A stretch of 64,000 nt of DNA. Source: Prosthecobacter sp. Its GTDB lineage: Bacteria; Verrucomicrobiota; Verrucomicrobiia; Verrucomicrobiales; Verrucomicrobiaceae. Shown here one piece after another: positions 28,268 through 36,673 of the stretch. Each line of letters begins with the position of its first letter. Positions within the stretch are counted from its first letter, which is position 1. Position numbers and translations under genes: made by a program. The notes beneath the pieces are model-generated. The model was not told the DNA's origin and ran no database searches. It saw only the letters and a list, made by a program, of their open reading frames with translations. Location: the NCBI RefSeq assembly GCF_034366625.1, contig NZ_JAXMIH010000010.1, positions 1 through 64,000 of the forward strand, in the 5' to 3' direction.

Positions 28268-29230
28268 TCACTTCACGCCGGAAGCCTTCAGGTCGTTGTA
28301 TTTGGCGAAGCCTTGCTCGGCAGTGAGGCCGCCGTGGACCACGCCTTGGACGGCCTGCATCATGGCGATGGGGGCGTCGGATTGGAAGATGTTGCGGCCC
28401 ATATCAACGCCGCTGGCACCTTGAGCGATGGCGTTGGCGCACATCTGGAGGGCTTCGAGTTCGGGCAGCTTCTTGCCACCGGCGATCACGATCGGCACGG
28501 GACAGCAGCTCGTCACGGTGTCGAACTCGGTGTCGGTGTAGTAGCACTTCACGACGTTCGCGCCGAGTTCAGCCATGATGCGGGTGGCGAGGCGGAAATA
28601 CTGCGAAGTGCGGGCCATCGCACGACCCACGGCGGTCACGCCCATGACGGCGATGCCGTAACGGCTGGCGGCATCGACGAGGTCGGTGAGGTTCTTCAGG
28701 CTTTGGCGCTCATACGCACTGCCGATGAACACCTGCACGGCCAGCACGCTGGCGTTGAGACGGATGGCTTCCTCGATGTTGAGCGCGGTGCTTTCATTGG
28801 AGAGCGGTTCAAAGCCGGGGCGGCCAAACTTGGCCTTCTTGCCGTCGATTTCGCCTTCCCATTCTTCCATGGGGCTGATCATCGAGGTGCCGCCGGAGGC
28901 ACGCAGGGCGATGGCTTTGGTCGTGGAGGCGGGAATCACGCTGCGCTGGATGCCACGGGTGAGCATGAGGCAGTCGGCATATGGGGCGAGGGGCAGGATC
29001 GTCTGATCGACGCGCTCCAGGCCGGTGGTCGGGCCTTGGAAATAACCGTGGTCAAAGGCGAGCATCACGGTGCGGCCGTCCTTGGGATTGAAGACCCTGC
29101 TGAGGCGGTTCTTGAGGCCCCAGTCATACTGGTGGCAGCCCTTCAGGAAGAAGCCGGGGGCCTCCTGGGGGACGTGGGTGAAGAATTCCTTGTCTTTCTT
29201 GTCAGCAGCGCTGGTTTGGATGTCGGCCAT
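28268..29230 (-). CDS. LsrF-like class I aldolase / thiolase
   Basis: A 320-residue TIM-barrel protein of the DeoC/LsrF/LacD group. Features: [16 protein letters not shown] (near 50-65), the likely Schiff-base lysine in [13 protein letters not shown] (near 230), the phosphate site [12 protein letters not shown] (near 247), and a [13 protein letters not shown] stretch (near 270). LsrF acts on phosphorylated autoinducer-2 derivatives, but no lsr genes are near, and similar proteins are annotated as fructose-bisphosphate aldolases. The N-terminal 45 residues ([20 protein letters not shown]) are longer than in the paralogue at 17340-18134. It ends just before a clear terminator and has ilvE divergent at its start. 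Confidence 0.8.
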   Translation of the reverse strand: MADIQTSAADKKDKEFFTHVPQEAPGFFLKGCHQYDWGLKNRLSRVFNPKDGRTVMLAFDHGYFQGPTTGLERVDQTILPLAPYADCLMLTRGIQRSVIPASTTKAIALRASGGTSMISPMEEWEGEIDGKKAKFGRPGFEPLSNESTALNIEEAIRLNASVLAVQVFIGSAYERQSLKNLTDLVDAASRYGIAVMGVTAVGRAMARTSQYFRLATRIMAELGANVVKCYYTDTEFDTVTSCCPVPIVIAGGKKLPELEALQMCANAIAQGASGVDMGRNIFQSDAPIAMMQAVQGVVHGGLTAEQGFAKYNDLKASGVK

Positions 29231-29345
29231 GGTCGTGGGTGTTCAGGGTTCGTTTAAGGGCGCGCACGATGGGCTTGAATCGGTCCCGTGCAAGCATATT
29301 GCCAGCGCTTGCAAAACCCTCCCGCCTGTGGTTTCTACGCGGCTC

Positions 29346-30233
29346 ATGTCTGCAAACCTCCTCATCTACCTTGACGGCAAGCTCGTTCCTGAATCCGAGG
29401 CGAAGATCTCCGTCTTCGACCACGGCCTGCTCTATGGCGACGGGGTATTTGAAGGCATCCGCATCTACAATGGTCGCGTGTTCCGTCTCACCGAGCATTT
29501 GCACCGCCTGTACGACTGCGCCAAAGCGATCTGCCTCACGATCCCGATTCCTTTCGAGGAAATGGAGAAAGCCACGCTCGACACCGTGGCCGCGAACAAG
29601 CTGCGCGACGGCTACATCCGCCTCGTCATCACACGTGGTGTCGGCTCGCTCGGTTTGAATCCCTACCAGTGCCCGAAGGCCGGTGTCATCATCATCGCCA
29701 GCAGCATCTCGCTGTATCCGGCGGAACGTTATGAAGTGGGTCTGAACCTGATCACCTGTGGCACGCGCCGTCCGAACTCCTCCGCGCTCAGCCCGCAGGT
29801 GAAGAGCCTGAATTACCTCAACAACATCATGGCCAAGATCGAGTGCCTCCAGGCCGGTTGTGACGAGGGCATCATGCTCAATGATCAGGGCTTCGTCTCC
29901 GAATGCACCGGCGACAACGTCTTCATCGTGAAGAACGGCAAGGTCACCACGCCGCCGATCTCCTCCGGCGCTCTCGACGGCATCACCCGTCGCGCGGTCA
30001 TGGAAATCCTCGTGGAGATGGGCGTGCCTTGCATTGAGGCCGTCATGACGCGCTTCGACGTTTACACCGCCGACGAATGCTTCCTCACCGGCACCGCCGC
30101 CGAGGTCATTTCCGCCGTGCAGTACGACCGCCGCCCCATCGGCGATGGCAAGCCCGGCAAGCTCACGCAGGAGCTGACGCAACGCTTCAAGGCGCTCGCC
30201 AACAGCACCGGCACCCCGGTGCCGTACGCGTGA
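29346..30233 (+). CDS. ilvE: Branched-chain amino acid aminotransferase
   Basis: A 295-residue PLP enzyme that exchanges the amino group between glutamate and branched-chain 2-oxo acids. Key features: GDGVFEGIR at residues 31-39, the PLP Lys153 in SPQVKSLNYLNN, and a GTAAEV loop that contacts the phosphate (near 263). The FDHGLLYGDGVFEG fold-type IV signature is exact. The ATG at 29346 is used because a longer frame upstream runs into the divergent aldolase promoter and lacks similarity. The enzyme could also be a D-amino-acid or aminodeoxychorismate-lyase-like protein, but the length and motifs favour IlvE. Confidence 0.9.
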   Translation: MSANLLIYLDGKLVPESEAKISVFDHGLLYGDGVFEGIRIYNGRVFRLTEHLHRLYDCAKAICLTIPIPFEEMEKATLDTVAANKLRDGYIRLVITRGVGSLGLNPYQCPKAGVIIIASSISLYPAERYEVGLNLITCGTRRPNSSALSPQVKSLNYLNNIMAKIECLQAGCDEGIMLNDQGFVSECTGDNVFIVKNGKVTTPPISSGALDGITRRAVMEILVEMGVPCIEAVMTRFDVYTADECFLTGTAAEVISAVQYDRRPIGDGKPGKLTQELTQRFKALANSTGTPVPYA

Positions 30234-30295
30234 TCCGGCATTTTTGCCCTGATTCCTTCTGGAAATCTGGCACGGACGATGCAGCATTCGGGCGC

Positions 30296-31156
30296 ATGAC
30301 ATTTGCGCGAAGCCTCGCTCTTTCCCTTGCTGCCGCTGTGGTTGTTCTCAGCAGTTGCGCCACCGCGCCGCAGGCGAACCTCCCGCCGGTGGACAATCGC
30401 GCATGGTGGAAAGGCGACGGTGTCGTTGGACCGCCCCGCATCGTGATCAATCTGAGCGAACAACGGATTCACTACTTCAAAGGCGGCGAACTGGTCGGCA
30501 TGTCGCCGATTTCCTCGGGGAAGGAGAGCACGGGCACGGTGAACGGCCGCTTCAGCATCATCGAAAAGGATCTGCATCACCGCTCCTCGCTGTTCGGCTC
30601 GTACATCGATTCCAGCGGAGACACGGTGGTGAGCGATGTCGATACACGCAAAGATCCGCAGCCGCCGGGCACGAAGTTTGTCGGCGCGAACATGCGTTAC
30701 TTCATGCGTATCGTGGGTGGCATCGGCATGCATGAGGGCTATCTGCCCGGCTATCCGGCCTCCCACGGCTGCATCCGCCTGCCGACCAAGATGGCCGCCA
30801 TTTTCTACCGCGAGACACCGCATGGCACGCCAGTGCAAATCATCGGCCACGGTTCCTTCGCTGCCAACGAAGAACCCATCCAGATCGGCAGCGATGAGAT
30901 CGACATCGCACCCGCGCCTTCTGCCCCACCCGCGAGAGTCGTGGCTGCCGCGTCCCCCGCGAAAGCCGCTCCTGCAACTCCTGCCGCGAGAAGCGTGACA
31001 CACACGCCGCCCGCGCGAACCACGCTGTTCGCAAGCAGCAAGCCGCAGAAGAAGGAATCCAAACCCCGGCAGACGGAAACCATCCGCCGTGCCATCGTCC
31101 CGATGAAAAAACGCATCTCGAGGATGCGGCCCGGTGAGACGCTCTTCATCGAGTGA
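30296..31156 (+). CDS. L,D-transpeptidase (YkuD) lipoprotein
   Basis: A 286-residue exported lipoprotein. The lipobox VLSSC puts the lipid on Cys21. The YkuD domain (about 48-180) has the catalytic SHGCIRL at residues 156-162 (Cys159) and the upstream PRIVINLSEQRIHYFKGG strand. A Pro/Ala/Lys-rich tail (about 200-286) has no obvious fold and could span to the peptidoglycan. It makes 3-3 cross-links or anchors proteins to peptidoglycan in the periplasm. It starts 63 bases after ilvE on the same strand. Confidence 0.92.
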   Translation: MTFARSLALSLAAAVVVLSSCATAPQANLPPVDNRAWWKGDGVVGPPRIVINLSEQRIHYFKGGELVGMSPISSGKESTGTVNGRFSIIEKDLHHRSSLFGSYIDSSGDTVVSDVDTRKDPQPPGTKFVGANMRYFMRIVGGIGMHEGYLPGYPASHGCIRLPTKMAAIFYRETPHGTPVQIIGHGSFAANEEPIQIGSDEIDIAPAPSAPPARVVAAASPAKAAPATPAARSVTHTPPARTTLFASSKPQKKESKPRQTETIRRAIVPMKKRISRMRPGETLFIE

Positions 31157-31163
31157 ACGTTGC

Positions 31164-31209
31164 CTTGTTGCTGCGCAACAAGACCAGCAACCTGTTCCAC
31201 AGGAACAGG
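31164..31209. repeat. Two tandem perfect hairpins between convergent genes
   Basis: The first hairpin is CTTGTTGC-TGC-GCAACAAG (31164-31182), the second CCTGTTCC-ACA-GGAACAGG (31191-31209). Both have 8-bp stems and 3-base loops. They sit in the 60-base gap between the L,D-transpeptidase and NodT genes, both of which end here. The lack of a U-tract argues against classical terminators, though they could stop transcription from either side. Confidence 0.8.
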
Positions 31210-31216
31210 CCTACTT

Positions 31217-32695
31217 TCAAAACTCCCCGCCGAGCGCGAGATGCAGCGCGGCGCGATTGCGCAGGCGCTGGGCTTTGACGCTGGTCAGCGTGCTGCGGGC
31301 ATCGAAGGCGCGCTGGCGGGTGTCGAGCAGGGTCAAAACCTCGCTCAATCCCTTCTCATACTGGCTCAGGGCAAGTTGTTCGGCGCGTTCGGCCTCGCTG
31401 GCAGCGCGTTCGAGGGCGGACTCCTGCTGGAGCAGGAATTGCTCGGCGGCCAGCGCGGTTTCGACCTCGCGGAAGGCGGTGAGCACGCTGTCGGCGTAGG
31501 TTTGCAGGATCTCATGGTAGCGTCCGCGCTGGAGATCCACGCCAGCCTTCAGCAAGCCGCCTTGGAACAAGGTCTGGCCGACCTGGGTGCCGAGGTTCCA
31601 GATGGCGGACTCGGGACGGATGATCTGCTCGATCTGCTGCGAGGTGCGGCCCGCCGAGCCGGTGAGGCGGATGCTGGGCAGCATCGCTTTCTTCGCGGCG
31701 CTTTCGCTGGCGAGTGCGGAGGCCAGGCGGCGTTCGGCGGCGCGCAGATCGGGACGACGCAGCAGCATCTCCGAGGGCAATCCGGCGGGAATGCCGCGCT
31801 TGAGCGAGGGCAGGGAGCCAAGGCCGCGTTCAGTGCCCGCGGGATAGCCACCGAGCAGGGTTTCGAGCGTGCGGCGTGTTTGATCCGCTGTGGCGCGGCG
31901 TTGCTGCACGGTGGATTCGGCGCGGGCGAGGTCGGCGCGGCTCAGGCTCACATCCAGCGCGGCGCGTTCGGGTTCGATGCCGCGGTCCATCTGACGTTCG
32001 AGGATGCCGAGCTGCACCTTGCGTGTGGTCACGTTGCTTTGCGCCAGCGCGAGCAGGCTCTCGGCCTCGGCCAGGCTGACGGCGGTTTGCACCGTGGTCG
32101 AGGCGAGCGAAAGACGCGCCGCGTGCCAGTCTTCCTCGGCGGCTTCGGAACCGGCCTTGGCGGCGCGGCGTGTGTCGGCCACGCGGCCCCAGAAGTCGAT
32201 TTCCCAGCTCAGGTTGAGGTAGTTGCCGTTGAAGCGGTTGGCGATCGGGTTGATGCCGGGGAAGCGCTGGTCTCCCGGGCTTTGCGTGCGGCTGGCGGAA
32301 CCGGAGGAGGTCAGGGCCGGGAACAGGCCTGAGCCGGCCTGCATCAACTGCGCACGCGCCTGCTCGACGCGGGCGGCGGTGGCCTTGAGGCTGGGATTGG
32401 CAGCCACGGCCTGCTGCACCAGCGCGGGCAGCCTGGAACTGCCGAATTCATCGAGCCAGCCGGTGGCGGCGCTCTTGGGGATGCCCGGCAGCGCGGCCCA
32501 CTTCGCCGGCGCGGTGCCGTGGAGCGCAGCCACGTCGGTTTTGAGACGCTTGCTGCCCAAAGGCGGGAAGAAGGCGCAGCCGGCGATGCACAAACACAGA
32601 ACGGCAGCGGCGGAATGACGAATGACGAAGCTTGTGGCGGCCTCGGGCATCGGATTTGGGGCTTCGTTCGTCATTCGGATTTCTGATTTCGTCAT
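31217..32695 (-). CDS. NodT-family RND efflux outer-membrane lipoprotein (OprM/TolC-like)
   Basis: A 492-residue outer-membrane channel lipoprotein with two OEP repeats. The lipobox is CIAGC at Cys40 (from the ATG at 32695). Helix regions include PALVQQAVAANPSLKATAARVEQAR (split in two parts here) and the second half LRRPDLRAAERRLASALA. It would export drugs or other compounds with an RND pump, but no pump gene is adjacent. Its start overlaps the antiporter stop (ATGA at 32692-32695). The first 28 residues (MTKSEIRMTNEAPNPMPEAA...) are encoded by a genomic repeat, so the real leader may begin at M8 or M16. Confidence 0.88.
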   Translation of the reverse strand: MTKSEIRMTNEAPNPMPEAATSFVIRHSAAAVLCLCIAGCAFFPPLGSKRLKTDVAALHGTAPAKWAALPGIPKSAATGWLDEFGSSRLPALVQQAVAANPSLKATAARVEQARAQLMQAGSGLFPALTSSGSASRTQSPGDQRFPGINPIANRFNGNYLNLSWEIDFWGRVADTRRAAKAGSEAAEEDWHAARLSLASTTVQTAVSLAEAESLLALAQSNVTTRKVQLGILERQMDRGIEPERAALDVSLSRADLARAESTVQQRRATADQTRRTLETLLGGYPAGTERGLGSLPSLKRGIPAGLPSEMLLRRPDLRAAERRLASALASESAAKKAMLPSIRLTGSAGRTSQQIEQIIRPESAIWNLGTQVGQTLFQGGLLKAGVDLQRGRYHEILQTYADSVLTAFREVETALAAEQFLLQQESALERAASEAERAEQLALSQYEKGLSEVLTLLDTRQRAFDARSTLTSVKAQRLRNRAALHLALGGEF

Positions 32696-32697
32696 TT
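32613..32697. repeat. Repeat of GAATGACGAA units over the NodT signal region
   Basis: Left GAATGACGAATGACGAAGC (32613-32631) faces right GCTTCGTTCGTCATTCGG (32661-32678) and further TTCGTCATTT units to 32697. This is an inverted repeat. Read on the minus strand it encodes the MTKSEIRMTNEA- and SFVIRHS-like peptide seen in many database proteins of this phylum. It overlaps the end of the antiporter gene and forms the N-terminus of NodT. Confidence 0.75.
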
Positions 32698-34008
32698 CAC
32701 CATGATCCATCCCACCACAATCAAAACAGGCAGCAGGACCGGGATGGAGAAACGCAGCATGTAGGCCAGGAAGGACGGTGCATGCACCTTCGCTTTGTCA
32801 GCGATCGCCTTGACCATGAAGTTCGGCCCGTTGCCGATGTAGCTCCCGGCGCCGAAGAACACCGCGCCGAGCGAGATGGCGATGAGATGCGGCGCGTGCC
32901 CGGCGGCGAAGGTCATCACATCGGCGGGCGAATCCACCGAGAGATGCTGCTGGCCCATCGCGGCGGCGAGGAAGGACAGGTAGGTCGGCGCGTTGTCGAG
33001 GAAGGCGGAGAGCGCGCCGGTGGCGAAGTAGTACTGCATCGGCGTGTCGATCTGCACCGCCTCGCCGCTTTGCAGGATTTGCAGCGCCGGGATCATCGTC
33101 AGGAAGATGCCCACGAACAGATAGCCCACCTCCTTCACCGGGCCGAAGTTGAAATCGTTCGCCTCATGCACCTCCGGCCTCGTGGTGAAGTAGGAAGCCA
33201 CAGCGGCGGCGAACATCACGAGCGCGGGAAGGGAAACAACACCGGCCACCGTGGTTTCCTGGAGGCTCTTCGGCAGCAACACCGCGCCCAGCACCACGCC
33301 GAGCCACAGCACGTTCAGCAGCCCGCGGAAGAACCAGTCTTCATGCGCGGTCTCCAGTTCCCGCACCTCCTTGGGCGCGCGGCGGAAGTTGATGGCATCA
33401 AAGACATAAAACACCGCCAGCAGCAGCACCACCGCCAGCGCCCAGGCCTGCCAGCAGTGCTGCATCACCCAGAAGAACGGCACGCCGCGCAGGAAGCCCA
33501 GGAACAGCGGCGGATCGCCGATGGGCGTGAGCGCGCCACCGACGTTGCTGATCAGGAAGATGAAGAACACGATGTGAAAGCCGGTGACGCGGTACTTGTT
33601 CATCTGGATCCACGGCCGGATCATCAGCATCGACGCCCCCGTGGTGCCGATCAGGTTCGCCAGCACCGCGCCGATCAGCAGGAAGAGCGTGTTCACCAGC
33701 GGCGTCGCCTCGCCCTTCACGCGGATGTTGATGCCGCCGGAGATGACAAACAGCGATCCCACCAGCGCCATGAAACTCACATACTCATGCGCCGCATGAT
33801 GCAGCGGATGCCAGTCCTTCTGCACGAAGGCATAATACGCCGCCGTCACCAGTCCCAGACCGACGGCCACCTTCGGGTAATGATGCTCCCAGAAGTGCGG
33901 GGCCAGCAGCGGCATCAGCGCGATGCACAGCAGCAGCAGGGCAAAGGGCGCGATCATCCCCAGGGGAGGAAGCACGGCGTGAGAGGCGGCAGCGGCGAGC
34001 AAAATCAT
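32692..34008 (-). CDS. NhaD-like Na+/H+ antiporter (ArsB/NhaD superfamily)
   Basis: A 438-residue membrane protein with about twelve hydrophobic segments, in the ArsB/NhaD/citrate-transporter-like superfamily. NhaD-type features: ISGGINIRVKGE (about 93-104), the re-entrant GTTGASMLMIRP (about 122-133), ISNVGGALTPIGDPPLFLGF (about 153-172) and the C-terminal repeat-like DNAPTYLSFLA and GAGSYIGNGPNFMVKAIA. It probably exchanges sodium for protons. It stands upstream of NodT with an ATGA overlap, which may be co-transcription by chance of repeat insertion. Confidence 0.87.
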   Translation of the reverse strand: MILLAAAASHAVLPPLGMIAPFALLLLCIALMPLLAPHFWEHHYPKVAVGLGLVTAAYYAFVQKDWHPLHHAAHEYVSFMALVGSLFVISGGINIRVKGEATPLVNTLFLLIGAVLANLIGTTGASMLMIRPWIQMNKYRVTGFHIVFFIFLISNVGGALTPIGDPPLFLGFLRGVPFFWVMQHCWQAWALAVVLLLAVFYVFDAINFRRAPKEVRELETAHEDWFFRGLLNVLWLGVVLGAVLLPKSLQETTVAGVVSLPALVMFAAAVASYFTTRPEVHEANDFNFGPVKEVGYLFVGIFLTMIPALQILQSGEAVQIDTPMQYYFATGALSAFLDNAPTYLSFLAAAMGQQHLSVDSPADVMTFAAGHAPHLIAISLGAVFFGAGSYIGNGPNFMVKAIADKAKVHAPSFLAYMLRFSIPVLLPVLIVVGWIMVK

Positions 34009-34539
34009 GCGGCGGACACAAGGCGGGTTGCGTTCGCCTTGTCAATTGACGCTTTGTCGGGAGAGGCCGTGCAGCGGTTTATTCTGCTGTCCCCATTCTG
34101 CTGTCCTATGTATTTGAATGACACGCGAATGACACGCGAATGGCCGCAGAGCCGGCTTTCCCCACCTTATTCGTGCTCATTCGGCTTCGGAGCTATGGAG
34201 TCATGGAGATGTGGACTGCTGGAATGCAGAACTCCATCCATTCTCCCGAATAACTTGGCTGGTAAAAGATTGGCGGTAAAAAATGGGAACCGTCGTTTCC
34301 CGATCTTTTACCCCCCCCATTTTTTACCAGAGAAAGTTACTCCCTGGTTCACACGCCCACCCGTCGTTCCAGTGCTCCGTTCCGTTCTCCGTAGCTTTAC
34401 TGCGAAGGATGAAAGCAAGACGGCGAAGGATGAACCACTCCATCGCTCCAAACACCCGGGAATCCCAAAACTGGATGACGCGGGGTATGAGCGCCATGAC
34501 CCGTAGCTCATTTCATGCGCAAGACCTGGCCGCGCCGGA
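34009..34539. other. Long non-coding stretch with two repeat types
   Basis: These 530 bases between the antiporter start and the end of the molybdenum-carrier-like gene hold no convincing gene. GAATGACACGC-type units are at about 34115-34147. A strong palindrome is at 34259-34330, described separately. The remaining sequence, about 34331-34539, shows nothing I can name. Promoters for the antiporter should lie here, to the left of 34115. Confidence 0.7.
34259..34330. repeat. 72-base imperfect palindrome of GGTAAAA units
   Basis: The left arm starts CTGGTAAAAGATTGGCGGTA and the right arm ends CCCCATTTTTTACCAG. The arms mirror each other through a short centre (CCGTCG, about 34290). Units GGTAAAAGAT and GGTAAAAAATGGG are repeated within each arm. 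It is a REP-like or BIME-like palindrome with no ORF of its own. Confidence 0.8.
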
Positions 34540-35019
34540 TCACTCCGGCCGCCGGTCCATGATGCCCTTGGCCTTCTCCAGTTCGCCTATCGCCCAGTCG
34601 CTCACACCGGCCTCATCGGTGTCCAGGGAACCGGTGATGTGCAGGCGGCGGATGTAGTACTTGTCGATGAAGGCCACGATCTTCTCCGAGACGCCGAGGA
34701 TGCCGCGATGCACATGCAGCACCGGCTTCTTCTGCTTCTTCGCGTTGCTGAGCGCCTTCTGTGCCATGCCGGCGGCCTTGGTCGCGAGGGTAAAGACCAG
34801 CGTCGCCTCCGCATCGCGCACATTGGAGGTGATGGCCTCCAGCAGGCTGTCCGTGGCACCCTCCTTGAGCTTGTAGCGCGGGTCGATCGGCTCCGCCGCA
34901 GAGAGCACCCCCTGCGGGCACCAGCCGCCGTGCGGAAGCTCATATTTCAACGCCCAGTCGAGGGCGGCACGTTCCACGCCCATCTGAGCGCCGGAGAGGA
35001 TGACAAGTTTGAAGGCCAT
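34540..35019 (-). CDS. Putative molybdenum carrier (PF12694-like)
   Basis: A 159-residue protein similar to the putative molybdenum-carrier/YpsA-LOG Rossmann family. It starts FKLVILSGAQMGVERAALDWAL (first half at residues 3-14, second at 15-24) with GAQ-like nucleotide-binding turn, has GGWCPQG (35-41) and the TLVFTLATKAAGM strand (about 77-89), and the fold ends near VHRGILGVSEKIVAFI. The ATG at 35019 is chosen because it places the first strand at the usual place. Whether it binds molybdate is not shown here; no molybdopterin genes lie nearby. Confidence 0.7.
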   Translation of the reverse strand: MAFKLVILSGAQMGVERAALDWALKYELPHGGWCPQGVLSAAEPIDPRYKLKEGATDSLLEAITSNVRDAEATLVFTLATKAAGMAQKALSNAKKQKKPVLHVHRGILGVSEKIVAFIDKYYIRRLHITGSLDTDEAGVSDWAIGELEKAKGIMDRRPE

Positions 35020-35073
35020 GTTCGCCCTGAGAAGAAAGCAGAACGGCGCATGCGGCAAGCACGAAGTCACATT

Positions 35074-35290
35074 CTGAAAGCTGAAAAGCGGAAAAGCTGA
35101 GACGCTGAGAAGCTGAGACGCTGAGACGCTGAGACGCTGAGACGCTGAGAAGCTGAGACGCTGAGAAGCTGAGACGCTGAGAAGCTGAGACGCTGAGAAG
35201 CTGAGACGCTGAGAAGCTGAGACGCTGAGAAGCTGAGAAGCTGAAATTCTGATTTCCCATTTCCCATTTCAGCTTTCAGCTTTTCAGTTT
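35074..35290. repeat. Inverted repeat enclosing 18 tandem 8-bp units
   Basis: Eighteen perfect units of GACGCTGA or GAAGCTGA run from 35101 to 35244. Before them CTGAAAGCTGAAAAGCGG and after them TTTCAGCTTTCAGCTTTTCA are inverted copies of each other, so the array could fold as a loop on a stem or form the stem itself. The array lies between the molybdenum-carrier-like gene and the collagen-like gene. On the minus strand it would read as LSVSASQRLSFSA-type repeats, but no start or fold supports a gene. Confidence 0.88.
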
Positions 35291-35757
35291 TACCGCCTCA
35301 GCATCACGATCAGCTCATCCACCTTGTTCGCGATCTGTTGCACCTCCGCCTGCGTCGGCGGGTCGCTCACCGTCATTCCCAGGGTGGCCACGGCGTTGCT
35401 GTTGCTGCTGGTGGTGGCGATGGCGTCGGTGAGCTGCTGGAGCGAAACCTCACCGGGAGCGCCCGGCAGGCCTGGCTCGCCCTGGATGCCCTGCGGGCCC
35501 GTGCTGCCATCGCTGCCGTTGCTGCCCGTCTCACCCTGCGGGCCGGTGGGGATGCCAAAAATGAAGTGCAGCGTGCCATCGGTCACCTCGAGCACCACCT
35601 GAGCCGGACTGCCCGTCGGCAGCGTGTTCGTGCCATCGACGATGGCGGCGGTGATGCTCTGGATCGCGTCGATGAGATCCTTGAGGCCATTCAATTGCGC
35701 ACGCATCTGCACCGCGTCGATCTCGGTGCCGGCCTGGGGAAGAGTGGGGTCGAACAT
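35290..35757 (-). CDS. Small collagen-like protein
   Basis: A 155-residue protein. After an N-terminal helical part (about 1-60, IDAVQMRAQLNGLKDLIDAI) comes a collagen-like Gly-X-Y run of about eleven triplets (GPQGETGSNGSDGSTGPQG and following GIQGEPGLPGAPGE, about 75-107). A C-terminal helix (VQQIANKVDELIVMLRR) may trimerise it. No signal peptide is seen. The likely role is a phage-tail-fibre-like or surface-attached protein, inferred from its neighbours. It sits 193 bases downstream of a second small surface-like gene on the same strand. Confidence 0.65.
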   Translation of the reverse strand: MFDPTLPQAGTEIDAVQMRAQLNGLKDLIDAIQSITAAIVDGTNTLPTGSPAQVVLEVTDGTLHFIFGIPTGPQGETGSNGSDGSTGPQGIQGEPGLPGAPGEVSLQQLTDAIATTSSNSNAVATLGMTVSDPPTQAEVQQIANKVDELIVMLRR

Positions 35758-35826
35758 GGGAAGAAAAGCTGAAATGAGAAAGCTGAAAGCTGAAATACTG
35801 AGCCGAGGCGACTGGCGGGCTCGTTC

Positions 35827-35923
35827 TCGTCCTCCTCCTCTTACTCCTCCTCCTACTCCCTGAAGCTTGAGCCAAAAGACGACCAAAAAGGGAGGCGGAG
35901 TAGGAGCAGGAGGACGAGTAGGA
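35827..35923. repeat. Pyrimidine/purine-rich inverted repeat
   Basis: The left arm CTCGTCCTCCTCCTCTTACT (35827-35846 and onward to 35860) faces the right arm GGAGTAGGAGCAGGAGGACG (35896-35915 and neighbours). They form a long imperfect stem. GAGCCGAGGCGAC, shared with other repeats in the window, precedes it near 35800. It fills the gap between the collagen-like gene and the next gene on the minus strand. Confidence 0.75.
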
Positions 35924-35950
35924 TTGGGCTTTTCCCCCGCGCCTCCGGCG

Positions 35951-36673
35951 CTACGGTCCCACCGTGACCTTCGCCACGTCGCACCAGCCGCTGCTGGGCT
36001 GGCCGTTGTCCCAGAAGCGGGCGCGGTACTCGCGCACCTCGGCCTGGTTGGCCACCAGCAGGGGGCGGTCGTCGATGTAGGGGCTCTTGTTGCTCTGCAC
36101 CAGTTCCTCGTAGTCGCCTGCGCCACGGCGGCACTCGATGACCACATACTCGTGACCGTCCTTGTAGAACTTCACGCGGCTGACCTCGCTGTCCTCGCCG
36201 GGAATGGCGGTCACCAGGATGCGCGGCGGCGGCACGTCGCCCGGCGGCGGTGGTGGCGGGGCCTCCGGGCCCACGATGCCGAGGTCCAGGCCGATGGCTT
36301 CGGTGTAGCCGGGCTTGCGCTTGATCGTCTGCACCAGGTCAAAGGTGCGTTGCAGCGCGCCGGGCTTCACGCCGGTGATGCCGGCGGGCAGGGTCGGCAG
36401 CGGCGGCAGTTGCAGCACGGGGAACTCGTAGTTGGTGCTGCCCGTGCCGAAGGACAGCGTCTCCAGCGAGGACGTGCAGCCCGTCGAGTGCTCGCGGATC
36501 GCGACGATCCAGCCCCCGTACCCGTGGGCCAGGGTCAGGTTGTCGGCCACGCCGTTGTCTTCTTCCGCCTGGGTGAGCGCCAGCACGGACGCATAACCAG
36601 GCAGTTTGGTGGCCACATTGGTGTGCCATTCGGAACGATCGCCCATGGAGCGGGGGTAGAACGGTTGTCTCAT
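35951..36673 (-). CDS. Hypothetical surface-like protein with Pro-rich linker
   Basis: A 240-residue protein with a globular N-terminal half, a PPPPPPGDVPPPR linker near residues 145-157 and a C-terminal part (about 160-240) that looks beta-rich and fibronectin-like (FYKDGHEYVVIECRRG, REYRARFWDNGQPSSGW). No signal peptide is seen. The ATG at 36673 (MRQPFYPRS) is chosen, since the longer upstream frame runs through a minisatellite. It is the same strand as the collagen-like gene and the ORF at 37272, and the three may be a small surface/phage-like cassette. Confidence 0.55.
   Translation of the reverse strand: MRQPFYPRSMGDRSEWHTNVATKLPGYASVLALTQAEEDNGVADNLTLAHGYGGWIVAIREHSTGCTSSLETLSFGTGSTNYEFPVLQLPPLPTLPAGITGVKPGALQRTFDLVQTIKRKPGYTEAIGLDLGIVGPEAPPPPPPGDVPPPRILVTAIPGEDSEVSRVKFYKDGHEYVVIECRRGAGDYEELVQSNKSPYIDDRPLLVANQAEVREYRARFWDNGQPSSGWCDVAKVTVGP

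Noticed and set aside
29070..29345. Extended N-terminus for ilvE
   Set aside because: The extension overlaps the divergent aldolase gene and has no similarity to aminotransferases.
35101..35244. CRISPR array
   Set aside because: Units of 8 bases have no spacers and no cas genes are near; it is a tandem repeat.
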